Shown here: piece by piece, positions 21,348 to 29,332 of the stretch | How the letters are laid out: the number at the start of each line of letters is the position of its first letter | How positions within the stretch are numbered: position 1 is the stretch's first letter | Source: DATBHM01 sp963772375 | Lineage (GTDB): Bacteria > Actinomycetota > UBA4738 > JACQTL01 | Length of the DNA stretch: 64,000 bases | NCBI GenBank assembly: GCA_963772375.1 | Contig: CAVYXG010000005.1 | Coordinates: forward strand, 1,178,001-1,242,000 | Direction: 5' to 3' | Made by a program: the position numbers and the translations under genes | Notes under the pieces: model-generated | What the model was told of the DNA's origin: nothing | Seen by the model: only the letters and a program-made list of their open reading frames with translations | Database searches by the model: none

Positions 21348-23485
21348 GCCCGCGGGCCCGGCACGGCGATGCGGTCGTCGAACCGGAGCATGATCACCGA
21401 GTGCGCGGTGAGCGTGAGCGCTCCCTTGCGCACCGGGCGGGTCCCGATGTCGTGCCGGGACGTGTTCACGACCTCCTCCCACAGCCCGGCCCGTTCCATC
21501 CTCGGCAGCGTGAACTGCCGCGACCGGGCGCCGCCGTTCAGCAGCAGCAGCACCGTATCGCCGAAGACCGGCCGGCCCCGTTCGTCGACCTCGTCGGTGG
21601 CGCGGCCCGGGATGAGCATGCCGATGATCTGGTTGTCCGGGTCGCCCCAGTCGCCGTCGGTGAACTCCTCGCCGTCCGGACGGATCCACGACACGTCCTT
21701 CGCGCCGTCGGACATCATCGGACGGCCGGTGAAGAACGACCGCCGGCGGAGCACGGGGTTCGACCGGAACACCGACAACACGTACCGGGTGAACTCCAGC
21801 AGGCGCCGGTCGCGCCCGGACAGCTCCCAGTTCATCCAGGAGATCGAGTTGTCCTGGCAGTACGCGTTGTTGTTCCCCTGCTGGGTCCGGCCCATCTCGT
21901 CGCCCATGGAGATCATCCGGACGCCCTCGGAGAAGATCAGCGTGGCCAGGAAGTTCCGCTTCATGCGCTCGCGCATCCGCCGGACGTACGCCGACTCGGT
22001 GGGACCCTCCGCGCCCCAGTTGCGGGAGCTGTTGTTGTCGTCGCCGTCGCGGTTGCCCTCGCCGTTCGCCTCGTTGTGCTTCTGCTCGTAGCTCACGAGG
22101 TCGCTCAGGGTGAACCCGTCGTGGGCGGTGACGAAGTTCACGGTGGCGTACGTCCGGCGGCCGGTTGCCTCGTAGATGTCGCTCGAGGCGGTCAATCGGC
22201 TGGCCATCTCCGGCACCAGGCCGTGGTCGCCCCGCCAGAACTTCCGCACGGCGTCGCGGTACCGGCCGTTCCACTCGGCCCACCCGACGGGGAAGTTCCC
22301 GACCTGGTAGCCACCGGGCCCGACGTCCCACGGCTCCGCGATGAGCTTGGCCTGGGAGATCACGGGGTCCTGCTGGATGATGTCGAAGAACGTCCCCAGG
22401 CGGTTCACCTCGTACAGCTCGCGGGCCAGCACGGGTGCGAGGTCGAACCGGAACCCGTCGACGTGCATCTCGACGATCCAGTACCGCAGCGAGTCCATGA
22501 TCAGCTGGATCGTCCGCGAGTGGAGCATGTTCAGGCTGTTGCCCGTTCCCGTGAAGTCCATGTAGTGCCGGGCGTCGTCGGGGACGAGGCGGTAGAACGC
22601 CGCGTTGTCCACCCCTCGGAGACAGAGCGTCGGGCCGAGCTCGTTGCCCTCGCCGGTGTGGTTGTAGACGACGTCGAGGATGACCTCCATCCCGGCCCGG
22701 TGCAGCGCCTTCACCATCGACTTGAACTCGTCCACCTGCCGTCCGAGCCCGGCGGTCGCGTAGCCCACGTCGGGCGCCAGGAACGACAGGGTGTTGTAGC
22801 CCCAGTAGTTGGTGAGGCCCATGTCGAGCAGCCGACGGTCCCGGACGAACTGGTGCACCGGCATGAGCTCGACCGCCGTGATCCCGAGCGAGCGCAGGTG
22901 GTCGATGATCGGGTCCGAGATCATGCCGAGGTAGGTGCCGCGCAGCCGCCGGGGAACGCCGGGATGCTGCATGGTCATGCCCCGAACGTGGCACTCGTAG
23001 ATCACGGTGCGGTTCCAGGGGATGCGGGGCGGCCGGTCGCCGCCCCATTCGAACGCGGAGTCGACGACCACGCCCTTGGGCATCCCGCCGGCCGAGTCGC
23101 GTTCGTCGAAGGACAGGTCCCCGTCGGAGTGGCCGATCGTGTAGCCGTACAGGGCGTCGCTCCACTGGACCTGGCCCGAGAGCGCCTTCGCGTACGGGTC
23201 GATCAGCAGCTTGTTCGGATTGAACCGGTGTCCGTTGGCCGGGTCGTACGGCCCGTGCACCCGGTAGCCGTACAGCTGGCCGGGGCGGACGTCCGGCAGG
23301 TAGCAGTGCCAGATGAGGTCGGTCCGTTCGCGGAGTCGGATGCGGTGGGTCTCGCGTTCGTCCTCCGCGGCGTCGTACAGGCAGAGGTCCACGGCGTCTC
23401 CGTGCTCGGTGAAGATGGCGAAGTTGACGCCCTCGCCGTCCCACGCGGCGCCCTGAGGGTAGGGCGAACCCGGCCAGATCCGCAT
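21344..23485 (-). CDS. treX: Glycogen debranching enzyme (TreX/GlgX)
   Basis: 713-residue GH13 isoamylase-type enzyme that removes alpha-1,6 branches of glycogen, releasing linear maltodextrins for TreY. It has an N-terminal CBM48-like domain (VNFAIFTEHGDAVDLCLYD), then YECHVRGMTMQHPGVP, the nucleophile in HVDGFRFDLA (Asp 348), acid/base in LIAEPWDVG (Glu 384), and VTAHDGFTLSDLVSYEQKHN. Length and sequence are typical of GlgX/TreX. ATG 23485 is 14 bp after the treZ stop at 23500. The gene symbol follows its trehalose-operon context; glgX would be an equal name. Confidence 0.95.
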   Translation of the reverse strand: MRIWPGSPYPQGAAWDGEGVNFAIFTEHGDAVDLCLYDAAEDERETHRIRLRERTDLIWHCYLPDVRPGQLYGYRVHGPYDPANGHRFNPNKLLIDPYAKALSGQVQWSDALYGYTIGHSDGDLSFDERDSAGGMPKGVVVDSAFEWGGDRPPRIPWNRTVIYECHVRGMTMQHPGVPRRLRGTYLGMISDPIIDHLRSLGITAVELMPVHQFVRDRRLLDMGLTNYWGYNTLSFLAPDVGYATAGLGRQVDEFKSMVKALHRAGMEVILDVVYNHTGEGNELGPTLCLRGVDNAAFYRLVPDDARHYMDFTGTGNSLNMLHSRTIQLIMDSLRYWIVEMHVDGFRFDLAPVLARELYEVNRLGTFFDIIQQDPVISQAKLIAEPWDVGPGGYQVGNFPVGWAEWNGRYRDAVRKFWRGDHGLVPEMASRLTASSDIYEATGRRTYATVNFVTAHDGFTLSDLVSYEQKHNEANGEGNRDGDDNNSSRNWGAEGPTESAYVRRMRERMKRNFLATLIFSEGVRMISMGDEMGRTQQGNNNAYCQDNSISWMNWELSGRDRRLLEFTRYVLSVFRSNPVLRRRSFFTGRPMMSDGAKDVSWIRPDGEEFTDGDWGDPDNQIIGMLIPGRATDEVDERGRPVFGDTVLLLLNGGARSRQFTLPRMERAGLWEEVVNTSRHDIGTRPVRKGALTLTAHSVIMLRFDDRIAVPGPRA

Positions 23486-23499
23486 CGGCGCTCCCGAGC

Positions 23500-25299
23500 C
23501 TACCCGCTGTGCCGGATCCACAACGCGACCGAGCCCGGCGGGAGCCCCCCGGCGGTGCCGTCGCCGCCCCACCGTTCGTCCTCGGAGTGCAGGGCCGGCT
23601 CGAAGCCCACTGGTTCGTCGACCGGCTGCGGCTCCCCGCCCAGGTTGGCGACGAGGACGGCCTCGGATCCGCCGTGGGCCCGCCGCACCGTCAGGAGGCG
23701 GCGTTCCTCGTCGGCCTCGGCGGAGGCCGGCACGCCGCCCCGGAGGGCGGGCGTCGAGCGCCGGAGCCGGAGCAGCTCGGTCGTCCACGCCAGCAGCACG
23801 GCGTGCTCGCCCCGCCCCGCCGACTCCGGATGGATACGGGCCGACTCGAACGTCGACTCCGCCTGGGGGTCGGGCGGTTCGCCCCGCCAGCCGAACGACG
23901 CGAACTCCTCCCGCCGGCCCCGGCGCACGGCCTCCACCAGCTCTGGGTCGGTGTGGCCGACGAAGTATGGGAACGGCGCCGTCTCCCCGTACTCCTCGCC
24001 CTGGAACAGCAGTGGAATCCCCGGCGCCAGCAGCGTGAGCCCCAGCGCGATCTTCCGCAGCCCGAACGGCACGTCCGGCCGCTCCCCCCGCAGTCTGTTG
24101 CCGATCTGGTCGTGGTTCTGGGCGAACACGACGAACCGCTCCGGCGGCAGGTGCGAGCTGTCGCTGCCCTGACGCCGGTCGTGGAACCTCGAGTGCCGGC
24201 CCCGGTACACCAACCCCCGCTGGATCGCGTCGGCGAGCTGGTCGACCCGGCCGTAGTCCGCGTAGTAGCCGGTCCGTTCTCCCGTGAGGAGCACGTGCAG
24301 CGCATGGTGGAACTCGTCGTTCCACTGGGCGTCGAACCCGATCCCGCCCCGGTCGAGCGGCGTGACGGTCCGGACGTCGCCGAGCACGGACTCGGCGATC
24401 AGCCGGCGCGGCCGCCCGTCGCGCTCTCCGAGGTGCCGCACCGCCTCGGCGAGCTCCATCAGGAACGGCCGCGCCGTGGTGTCCAGGATGCCGTGGATCG
24501 CGTCGACGCGCAGCGCGTCGACGCCGAACTCCTCGAGCCACATCAGGGCGTTGCCTCCGAAGAACCGCCGGACCTCGTCGCTGCCGGGTCCGTCGAAGTT
24601 GATCGCGTCCCCCCACGGGGTCCGGTACCGGTCGGTGAAGTACGGCCCGAACTCCCGCAGGACGTTCCCCTCGGGGCCGAGGTGGTTGAACACGACGTCG
24701 AGGATCACGGCGACGCCGCGCCGGTGGCACGCGTCGACGAACCGAGCGAGCGCGTCCGGGCCGCCGTACGCATGGTGGACCGCGGAGGGGAACACCCCGT
24801 CGTAGCCCCAGTTCCGCGTTCCCGGGAACTCGCCGAGCGGCATCAGCTCGATCGCGTTCACGCCAGTGGCCGCGAGGTGCCCGACGTATCCCATCAGTCC
24901 GTCGAGGGTGCCGTCCGGCGAGGCGGTGCCGACGTGGACCTCCGAGATCACCCACTCGCGGAGCTCCGGCGCCTCCCACGCCGGGGGCCGGTCGAACGGT
25001 CGGACCACCTCCGACAGGGCGTGGACGCCCTCGGGCTGGGACCGCGAGGCCGGGTCGGGCAGGGCGCCGTCGCCGCCGGCGAGCACGAACCCGTACCGGG
25101 AGCCCGGCCCGGCCCCGGCCACCACGCCCGCGTGATGGCCCCCCGGTTCGGGCTCCAGGGGGTGTCGGATCCCGTCCACCTCGGCGGCCACCGACCGGGC
25201 GAACGGCGCCCACACCCGGAACCGCACGCCGCCGCCGGGCAGCGCCGACGCGCCGAGGGATCCCTCCGTCAGGTTTCGATACGAGTCGCCCACGATCAT
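23500..25299 (-). CDS. treZ: Malto-oligosyltrehalose trehalohydrolase (TreZ)
   Basis: 599-residue GH13 enzyme that cuts trehalose from the end of maltooligosyl trehalose. N-terminal domain VRFRVWAPFARSVAAEVDG is followed by the catalytic barrel: VFNHLGPEGN, nucleophile in DALRVDAIHG (Asp 266), acid/base in LIAESVLGD (Glu 303), and FAQNHDQIGNR (His 396-Asp 397). PLLFQGEEYGETAPFPYF is a TreZ signature. ATG 25299 (MIVGDSYRNLTEG) is preferred over an upstream 25377 start because the longer N-terminus is arginine/proline-rich without similarity. It is the first gene of the tre operon, divergent from the cyclase gene, with about 95 bp for both promoters. Confidence 0.94.
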   Translation of the reverse strand: MIVGDSYRNLTEGSLGASALPGGGVRFRVWAPFARSVAAEVDGIRHPLEPEPGGHHAGVVAGAGPGSRYGFVLAGGDGALPDPASRSQPEGVHALSEVVRPFDRPPAWEAPELREWVISEVHVGTASPDGTLDGLMGYVGHLAATGVNAIELMPLGEFPGTRNWGYDGVFPSAVHHAYGGPDALARFVDACHRRGVAVILDVVFNHLGPEGNVLREFGPYFTDRYRTPWGDAINFDGPGSDEVRRFFGGNALMWLEEFGVDALRVDAIHGILDTTARPFLMELAEAVRHLGERDGRPRRLIAESVLGDVRTVTPLDRGGIGFDAQWNDEFHHALHVLLTGERTGYYADYGRVDQLADAIQRGLVYRGRHSRFHDRRQGSDSSHLPPERFVVFAQNHDQIGNRLRGERPDVPFGLRKIALGLTLLAPGIPLLFQGEEYGETAPFPYFVGHTDPELVEAVRRGRREEFASFGWRGEPPDPQAESTFESARIHPESAGRGEHAVLLAWTTELLRLRRSTPALRGGVPASAEADEERRLLTVRRAHGGSEAVLVANLGGEPQPVDEPVGFEPALHSEDERWGGDGTAGGLPPGSVALWIRHSG

Positions 25300-25394
25300 C
25301 CCCCGTACCCGCGTCGCGCCGGTCCCATGCGGGACGGGCCGATGCCCCCGCCATCGCCTTGCTGTGGACGGGTCCACTTCCCTAGCATCCGCGC

Positions 25395-28300
25395 GTGCCG
25401 ATCACATGTGCCACCTGTGGCGGGGAGAACCCGGACCAGGCCAGGTTCTGCCTGGCGTGCGGCAGCCCGGTCGCCGCCCCCGCCGAGGTCCGCCGCGAGC
25501 GGAAGTTCGTCGCGATGCTGTTCGCCGACCTCGTCGGCTCGACCTCGCTGGGGGAACGCGAGGATCCGGAGGTCGTGCAGAACCTCGTGTCGAACGCGTT
25601 CACCCGGCTCGGGACCGAGATCGAACGGTTCGGCGGCACGGTCGACAAGATCATGGGCGACGCCATCCTCGCGCTGTTCGGCGTGCCGGCCGCGCACGAG
25701 GACGATCCGGAGCGCGGGGTGCGGGCGGCGCTCGAGATGCAGTCCGCGCTCGCTTCGATGAACGCCGAGGCCAGCTCGGCGGGCCGGCCGCATCTCCAGT
25801 TGCGGATCGGGGTCGAGGCCGGCGAGGTCATGGTGAACCTGGAACGCACGCCCGACCTCCCCGACCGCATGGTCACCGGCGACGCCGCCAACACGGCGGC
25901 CCGCCTCCAATCGGCTGCCGAGCCGGGGACGGTCGTCGTCGGGCCGGCGGTCTATGCCGCGTCGAACCAGGTCATCGACTACCGCGAGCTGCCGCCGGTG
26001 CACCTCAAGGGCAAGGCGGAGGCCGTGCCGGTCTGGGTCGCCACCGGAGTGAAGACCCGCCACGGGGAGCGCGCCCGGCTGGGCCTCGAGGCGTCGCTCG
26101 TCGGCCGGGACGACGAGCTCGCGTCGTTGAAGCAGGTGTTCCACCGCATGGTCTCGACCGGCCGCCCGGCGCTGGTCACGGTGATCGGCCCCGCCGGCGT
26201 CGGCAAGTCCCGCATCGCGTGGGAGCTGTCGAAGTACGTCGACGGGCTGCCCGAGCCGCCGACCTGGATGCGCGGCCGGTGCTACGCGTACGGGAACCGT
26301 TCGTACTCGGCGTTCTCGGAGGCGATGAAGGCGCGGTGCGGGGTCCGGGAGGACGAGGCACCCGACGCCATCAGGGACGACGTGCACCGAGTGGTCGGCG
26401 AGCTGTTCGAAGACGGGACGGTGGCCGCCGAGGTCGAGGTGTTGGTCGGCGGGACGACCGAGCGGGCGTTCCTCCGGGAGGAGCTGTTCGAGGCGTGGCG
26501 GCGGTTCCTGGAGCGCGACGCGGCCCGGCGGCCGGTCGTGGTGCTGCTCGAGGACATCCACTGGGCGGACGACGGGCTCCTCGACTTCCTCGACCACCTC
26601 GCCGACTGGGGGCAGGGACCGATCCTCGTGCTGACCCTTGCGCGCCCCGAGCTGCTCGAGCACCGTCCGGCGTGGGGCGGCGGCAAGCGGAACTACTCGG
26701 CGCTGTACCTCGACGCCCTCTCCGAGGACCAGAACGCGGAGATGCTCACGAGGCTGCTCGGCTCGAAGGCACCGGATGGGCTGCGGCAACTGGTGCTGGA
26801 GCGCAGTGAGGGCAACCCCCTGTTCACCGAGGAGATCGTCAGGTCGCTGATCGACCGCGGGATCCTCCGGACGCAGCACGCCGACTCGTGGGAGCTGGCC
26901 GCAGCCGTCGAGGACATCGAGCTCCCGCGCTCGGTGCAGGGGGTGATCGCTTCGCGGCTCGACGCCCTGCCCGCGGACGAGAAGCGCGCACTGCAGGACG
27001 GAGCCGTGGTGGGGCGGGTGTTCTGGCTGGGCGCGCTCGCGGCGCTCGGATCGGAGGGGGACGACGGCCACCGGGGCGTGGTCGGGAGGCTCCGACTCAA
27101 GGAGATCCTGATCCCGCGAGAGCCGTCGGCGTTCGGGGCGGACCCGGAGTTCGGGTTCCGCCACGTCCTGATCCGCGACGTGGCGTACGAGTCGCTGCCG
27201 AAGTCCGAACGGGCCGCGAAGCACGCGCAGGTCGCAGCGTGGTTCGAGGAGGTGGCGGGGGAGCGGGCGAACGAGTTCGCCGAGCGGATCGCCACGCACC
27301 ACGTCGAGCGGCGCCGGCACCTCGTGGAGATCGGCGCTCCCGCGGCCGACCGGGAGGCGGCTGATCGCGATGCGCTCGAGTGGGCGCGGGCGGCCGCCCT
27401 GCGAGCGCAGGAGCTCCGCGACACATCGGAGGCCATCCGGTGGTGGGGGATCGCGGTGGAGGCCGCTCGGTCGCTGGGTCTTCTTCCCGGGGAACTCGCC
27501 GATCTGCTGGAGCATCAGGGCTGGATCGAGCTGAGCGGCGGGCAGGTCGCCGTGGGTGCCGACCGGGTGCGCGAGGCGCTCGTACTTCGCGAGGAGCAGG
27601 GGAGCGAGGCCGATGCCGGCCGCCTGCAGGCCCTGCTGGGCACGATCGCGTTCCAGAACGGTCAGACGGAGGAGGCGATGGTGCTCATGGGGCAGGCGTT
27701 CGGACGGCTCCAACAGGTGGGGGACGGGCCCGACCTGGCGTTCGCGCTCACGTTCATGGCGCTCGGGATCGCGCTCAGCGAGCAGCTCGAGGAGGCCGAA
27801 CCCCACCTCCGTCGCGCCCTCGCGATGGCCGAGGCCGCGGCCGAGGATCCGGAGGCCGGCTACATCGTGCCGCACACGATCTCGCTCGCGAAGCTGTTCG
27901 TGGCCATGGGCCTGATCTACCTGGGCCGGTGGCGGGAGGCCGAGCCGATCGTGGGTGAGCTCGAGGCCCTGGCCCGTGCCACCGGCGACCTCGGTGTCTT
28001 CTTCCGCGCAAGGGGCATGACGGCGCTGTACCTCCACGACGGGGTCCCGGAGCTGGACATGCCACGGATCGACGCCGTGTTGGAGGACTCCCTCGACCTG
28101 GCGCGGAAGTCCGGCCGGTTCGGAGACGCCATCTACACGATCGACGCCGCGTGCATCTTCGCCATCCTCCACGGGCGCCTCGACGCCGCGGAGGCGTACG
28201 CACGGGAGGAGCTGGAGTGGTCGTCGCACGGGGCCGAGGCGTTCGCCGCCGAGGCGAGGCGGCGGCTGGCCTGGGTTGCCCTCCTGCGAGGAGACGTCGA

Positions 28301-28847
28301 CGGGGCCGGCCATCTGCTCGAGGAAGCGGGACCGCTGACGGCCACCAGTCTCGGGCGCCTGGTCCCCCCGATCGTGGAGGCGGGGATCGCGAGGGCCCGG
28401 GGGGATGCAGAGCGGTCGGCCGAGATCCTCGCGGGGGTGGCGAAGGGCGTTCCCGCGGGGGCCACGATCGACATGTGGGAGCGCCTGCTGATCGAGGCGG
28501 TCGTGGTGCTGGCGGGGCTCGGCCGGATGGACGAGGCCCGTCCGCTGACCGAACGCCTTCGGAGGATGGCGGACGTGCGTGTCCAGTTCGAGCCGGTGGC
28601 CCGGTGGGCGGAAGGCCTGGTCGCGGCCGACGACCGGACGGCAGCAGCGGCCCTGGAGGCGGCGGTTGCCGGTTTCGCCGCACGCGAGCAGCCGATCGAC
28701 GAGGCGTGCTGTCTGATCGCGCTCGCCGCCGTGCAGGCGAGGTCGGGTCAGAACCCGGCGCCGGTGCTGGAGCGGGCGCGGGACCTGCTGGAGTCGACCG
28801 GGGCCACCCTGTATCTGGCAGACGCGGAGGCCGTCGCGGCGACCTGA
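25395..28847 (+). CDS. Adenylate/guanylate cyclase-domain ATPase with zinc ribbon and TPR repeats
   Basis: 1150-residue signalling protein. Order: a small zinc ribbon (Cys 5, 8, 19, 22), a class III nucleotide cyclase domain (residues about 35-215, metal Asp in LFADLVGSTSLG, Asp 45, and KIMGDAILALFG, Asp 89), an AAA_16-type ATPase (Walker A GPAGVGKS 265-272, Walker B VVVLLEDIHWADD from 381), then a long alpha-helical TPR region to the C-terminus. This design recurs in actinobacteria; activity as a true cyclase or merely a regulatory ATPase is not proven. GTG 25395 is used because the ribbon MPITCATCGG starts there. It is divergent from treZ. There is no membrane segment. Confidence 0.92.
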   Translation: MPITCATCGGENPDQARFCLACGSPVAAPAEVRRERKFVAMLFADLVGSTSLGEREDPEVVQNLVSNAFTRLGTEIERFGGTVDKIMGDAILALFGVPAAHEDDPERGVRAALEMQSALASMNAEASSAGRPHLQLRIGVEAGEVMVNLERTPDLPDRMVTGDAANTAARLQSAAEPGTVVVGPAVYAASNQVIDYRELPPVHLKGKAEAVPVWVATGVKTRHGERARLGLEASLVGRDDELASLKQVFHRMVSTGRPALVTVIGPAGVGKSRIAWELSKYVDGLPEPPTWMRGRCYAYGNRSYSAFSEAMKARCGVREDEAPDAIRDDVHRVVGELFEDGTVAAEVEVLVGGTTERAFLREELFEAWRRFLERDAARRPVVVLLEDIHWADDGLLDFLDHLADWGQGPILVLTLARPELLEHRPAWGGGKRNYSALYLDALSEDQNAEMLTRLLGSKAPDGLRQLVLERSEGNPLFTEEIVRSLIDRGILRTQHADSWELAAAVEDIELPRSVQGVIASRLDALPADEKRALQDGAVVGRVFWLGALAALGSEGDDGHRGVVGRLRLKEILIPREPSAFGADPEFGFRHVLIRDVAYESLPKSERAAKHAQVAAWFEEVAGERANEFAERIATHHVERRRHLVEIGAPAADREAADRDALEWARAAALRAQELRDTSEAIRWWGIAVEAARSLGLLPGELADLLEHQGWIELSGGQVAVGADRVREALVLREEQGSEADAGRLQALLGTIAFQNGQTEEAMVLMGQAFGRLQQVGDGPDLAFALTFMALGIALSEQLEEAEPHLRRALAMAEAAAEDPEAGYIVPHTISLAKLFVAMGLIYLGRWREAEPIVGELEALARATGDLGVFFRARGMTALYLHDGVPELDMPRIDAVLEDSLDLARKSGRFGDAIYTIDAACIFAILHGRLDAAEAYAREELEWSSHGAEAFAAEARRRLAWVALLRGDVDGAGHLLEEAGPLTATSLGRLVPPIVEAGIARARGDAERSAEILAGVAKGVPAGATIDMWERLLIEAVVVLAGLGRMDEARPLTERLRRMADVRVQFEPVARWAEGLVAADDRTAAAALEAAVAGFAAREQPIDEACCLIALAAVQARSGQNPAPVLERARDLLESTGATLYLADAEAVAAT

Positions 28848-28856
28848 CCAGATCGT

Positions 28857-29307
28857 GACAACCAGCTGCCACTGTCGAAGCCGCTCGCCCGCGTGGGTCC
28901 CCGGCGGCACACGCCGGTGTGGTCGTGCCTCGCGGTCGCGGGGGTGGCCGAAGAAGCGCGCACCGTTCAGTCTGGGCAGGTGGGGCATCGTCGTGAACAT
29001 CCTCGGCATCCTGTGTGGCGCGGCGATGCTGGTGAACTTCCTGTGGTTCACGAACGACGACACGCTCCGCGTGGTGACGAACCCCAAGCCGAACCAGACC
29101 GACTACTTCGGGACGGGCCCGCTCGTGGACTTCAAGATCGCCTTCCTGAACAAGATCCCGGTCATCGAGCTCATCATCTTCGTGGTGCTCGCCGTCGGCG
29201 CGATCGACTACCTGGCCGCCCAGCGCAAGAAGCCGTTCACGCCCGTGGTGCCGCCGGACGAGGAAGCGCCGCTGCCGGTGGTGGCCACCGGGGAGTACAT
29301 GGCGTAG
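28857..29307 (+). pseudogene. Remnant of an APC-family amino-acid/amine permease
   Basis: Two pieces of one permease joined by an internal deletion. In one frame QLPLSKPLARVGPRRHTPVW (from 28863) followed by SCLAVAGV resembles the cytosolic loop plus following helix of APC transporters. At about 28940-28948 the frame changes to PKKRAPFSLGRWGIVVNILG, the loop and last helices of such transporters, ending in FLNKIPVIELIIFVVLAVGA and a polar tail. The 5' half and the helices in between are missing, so this cannot be a working carrier. It lies 25 bp before the dimethylglycine-dehydrogenase-like gene and was probably its partner transporter. The intact-looking C-terminal helices could still be translated, but there is no good start. 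Confidence 0.7.
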
Positions 29308-29332
29308 CCGCGGGGGCCCCGGGAGCACGAAC

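Noticed and set aside
23509..25761. 750-codon plus-strand open frame opposite treZ
   Set aside because: Antisense to a clear GH13 enzyme; composition is a high-GC shadow and no motif is present.
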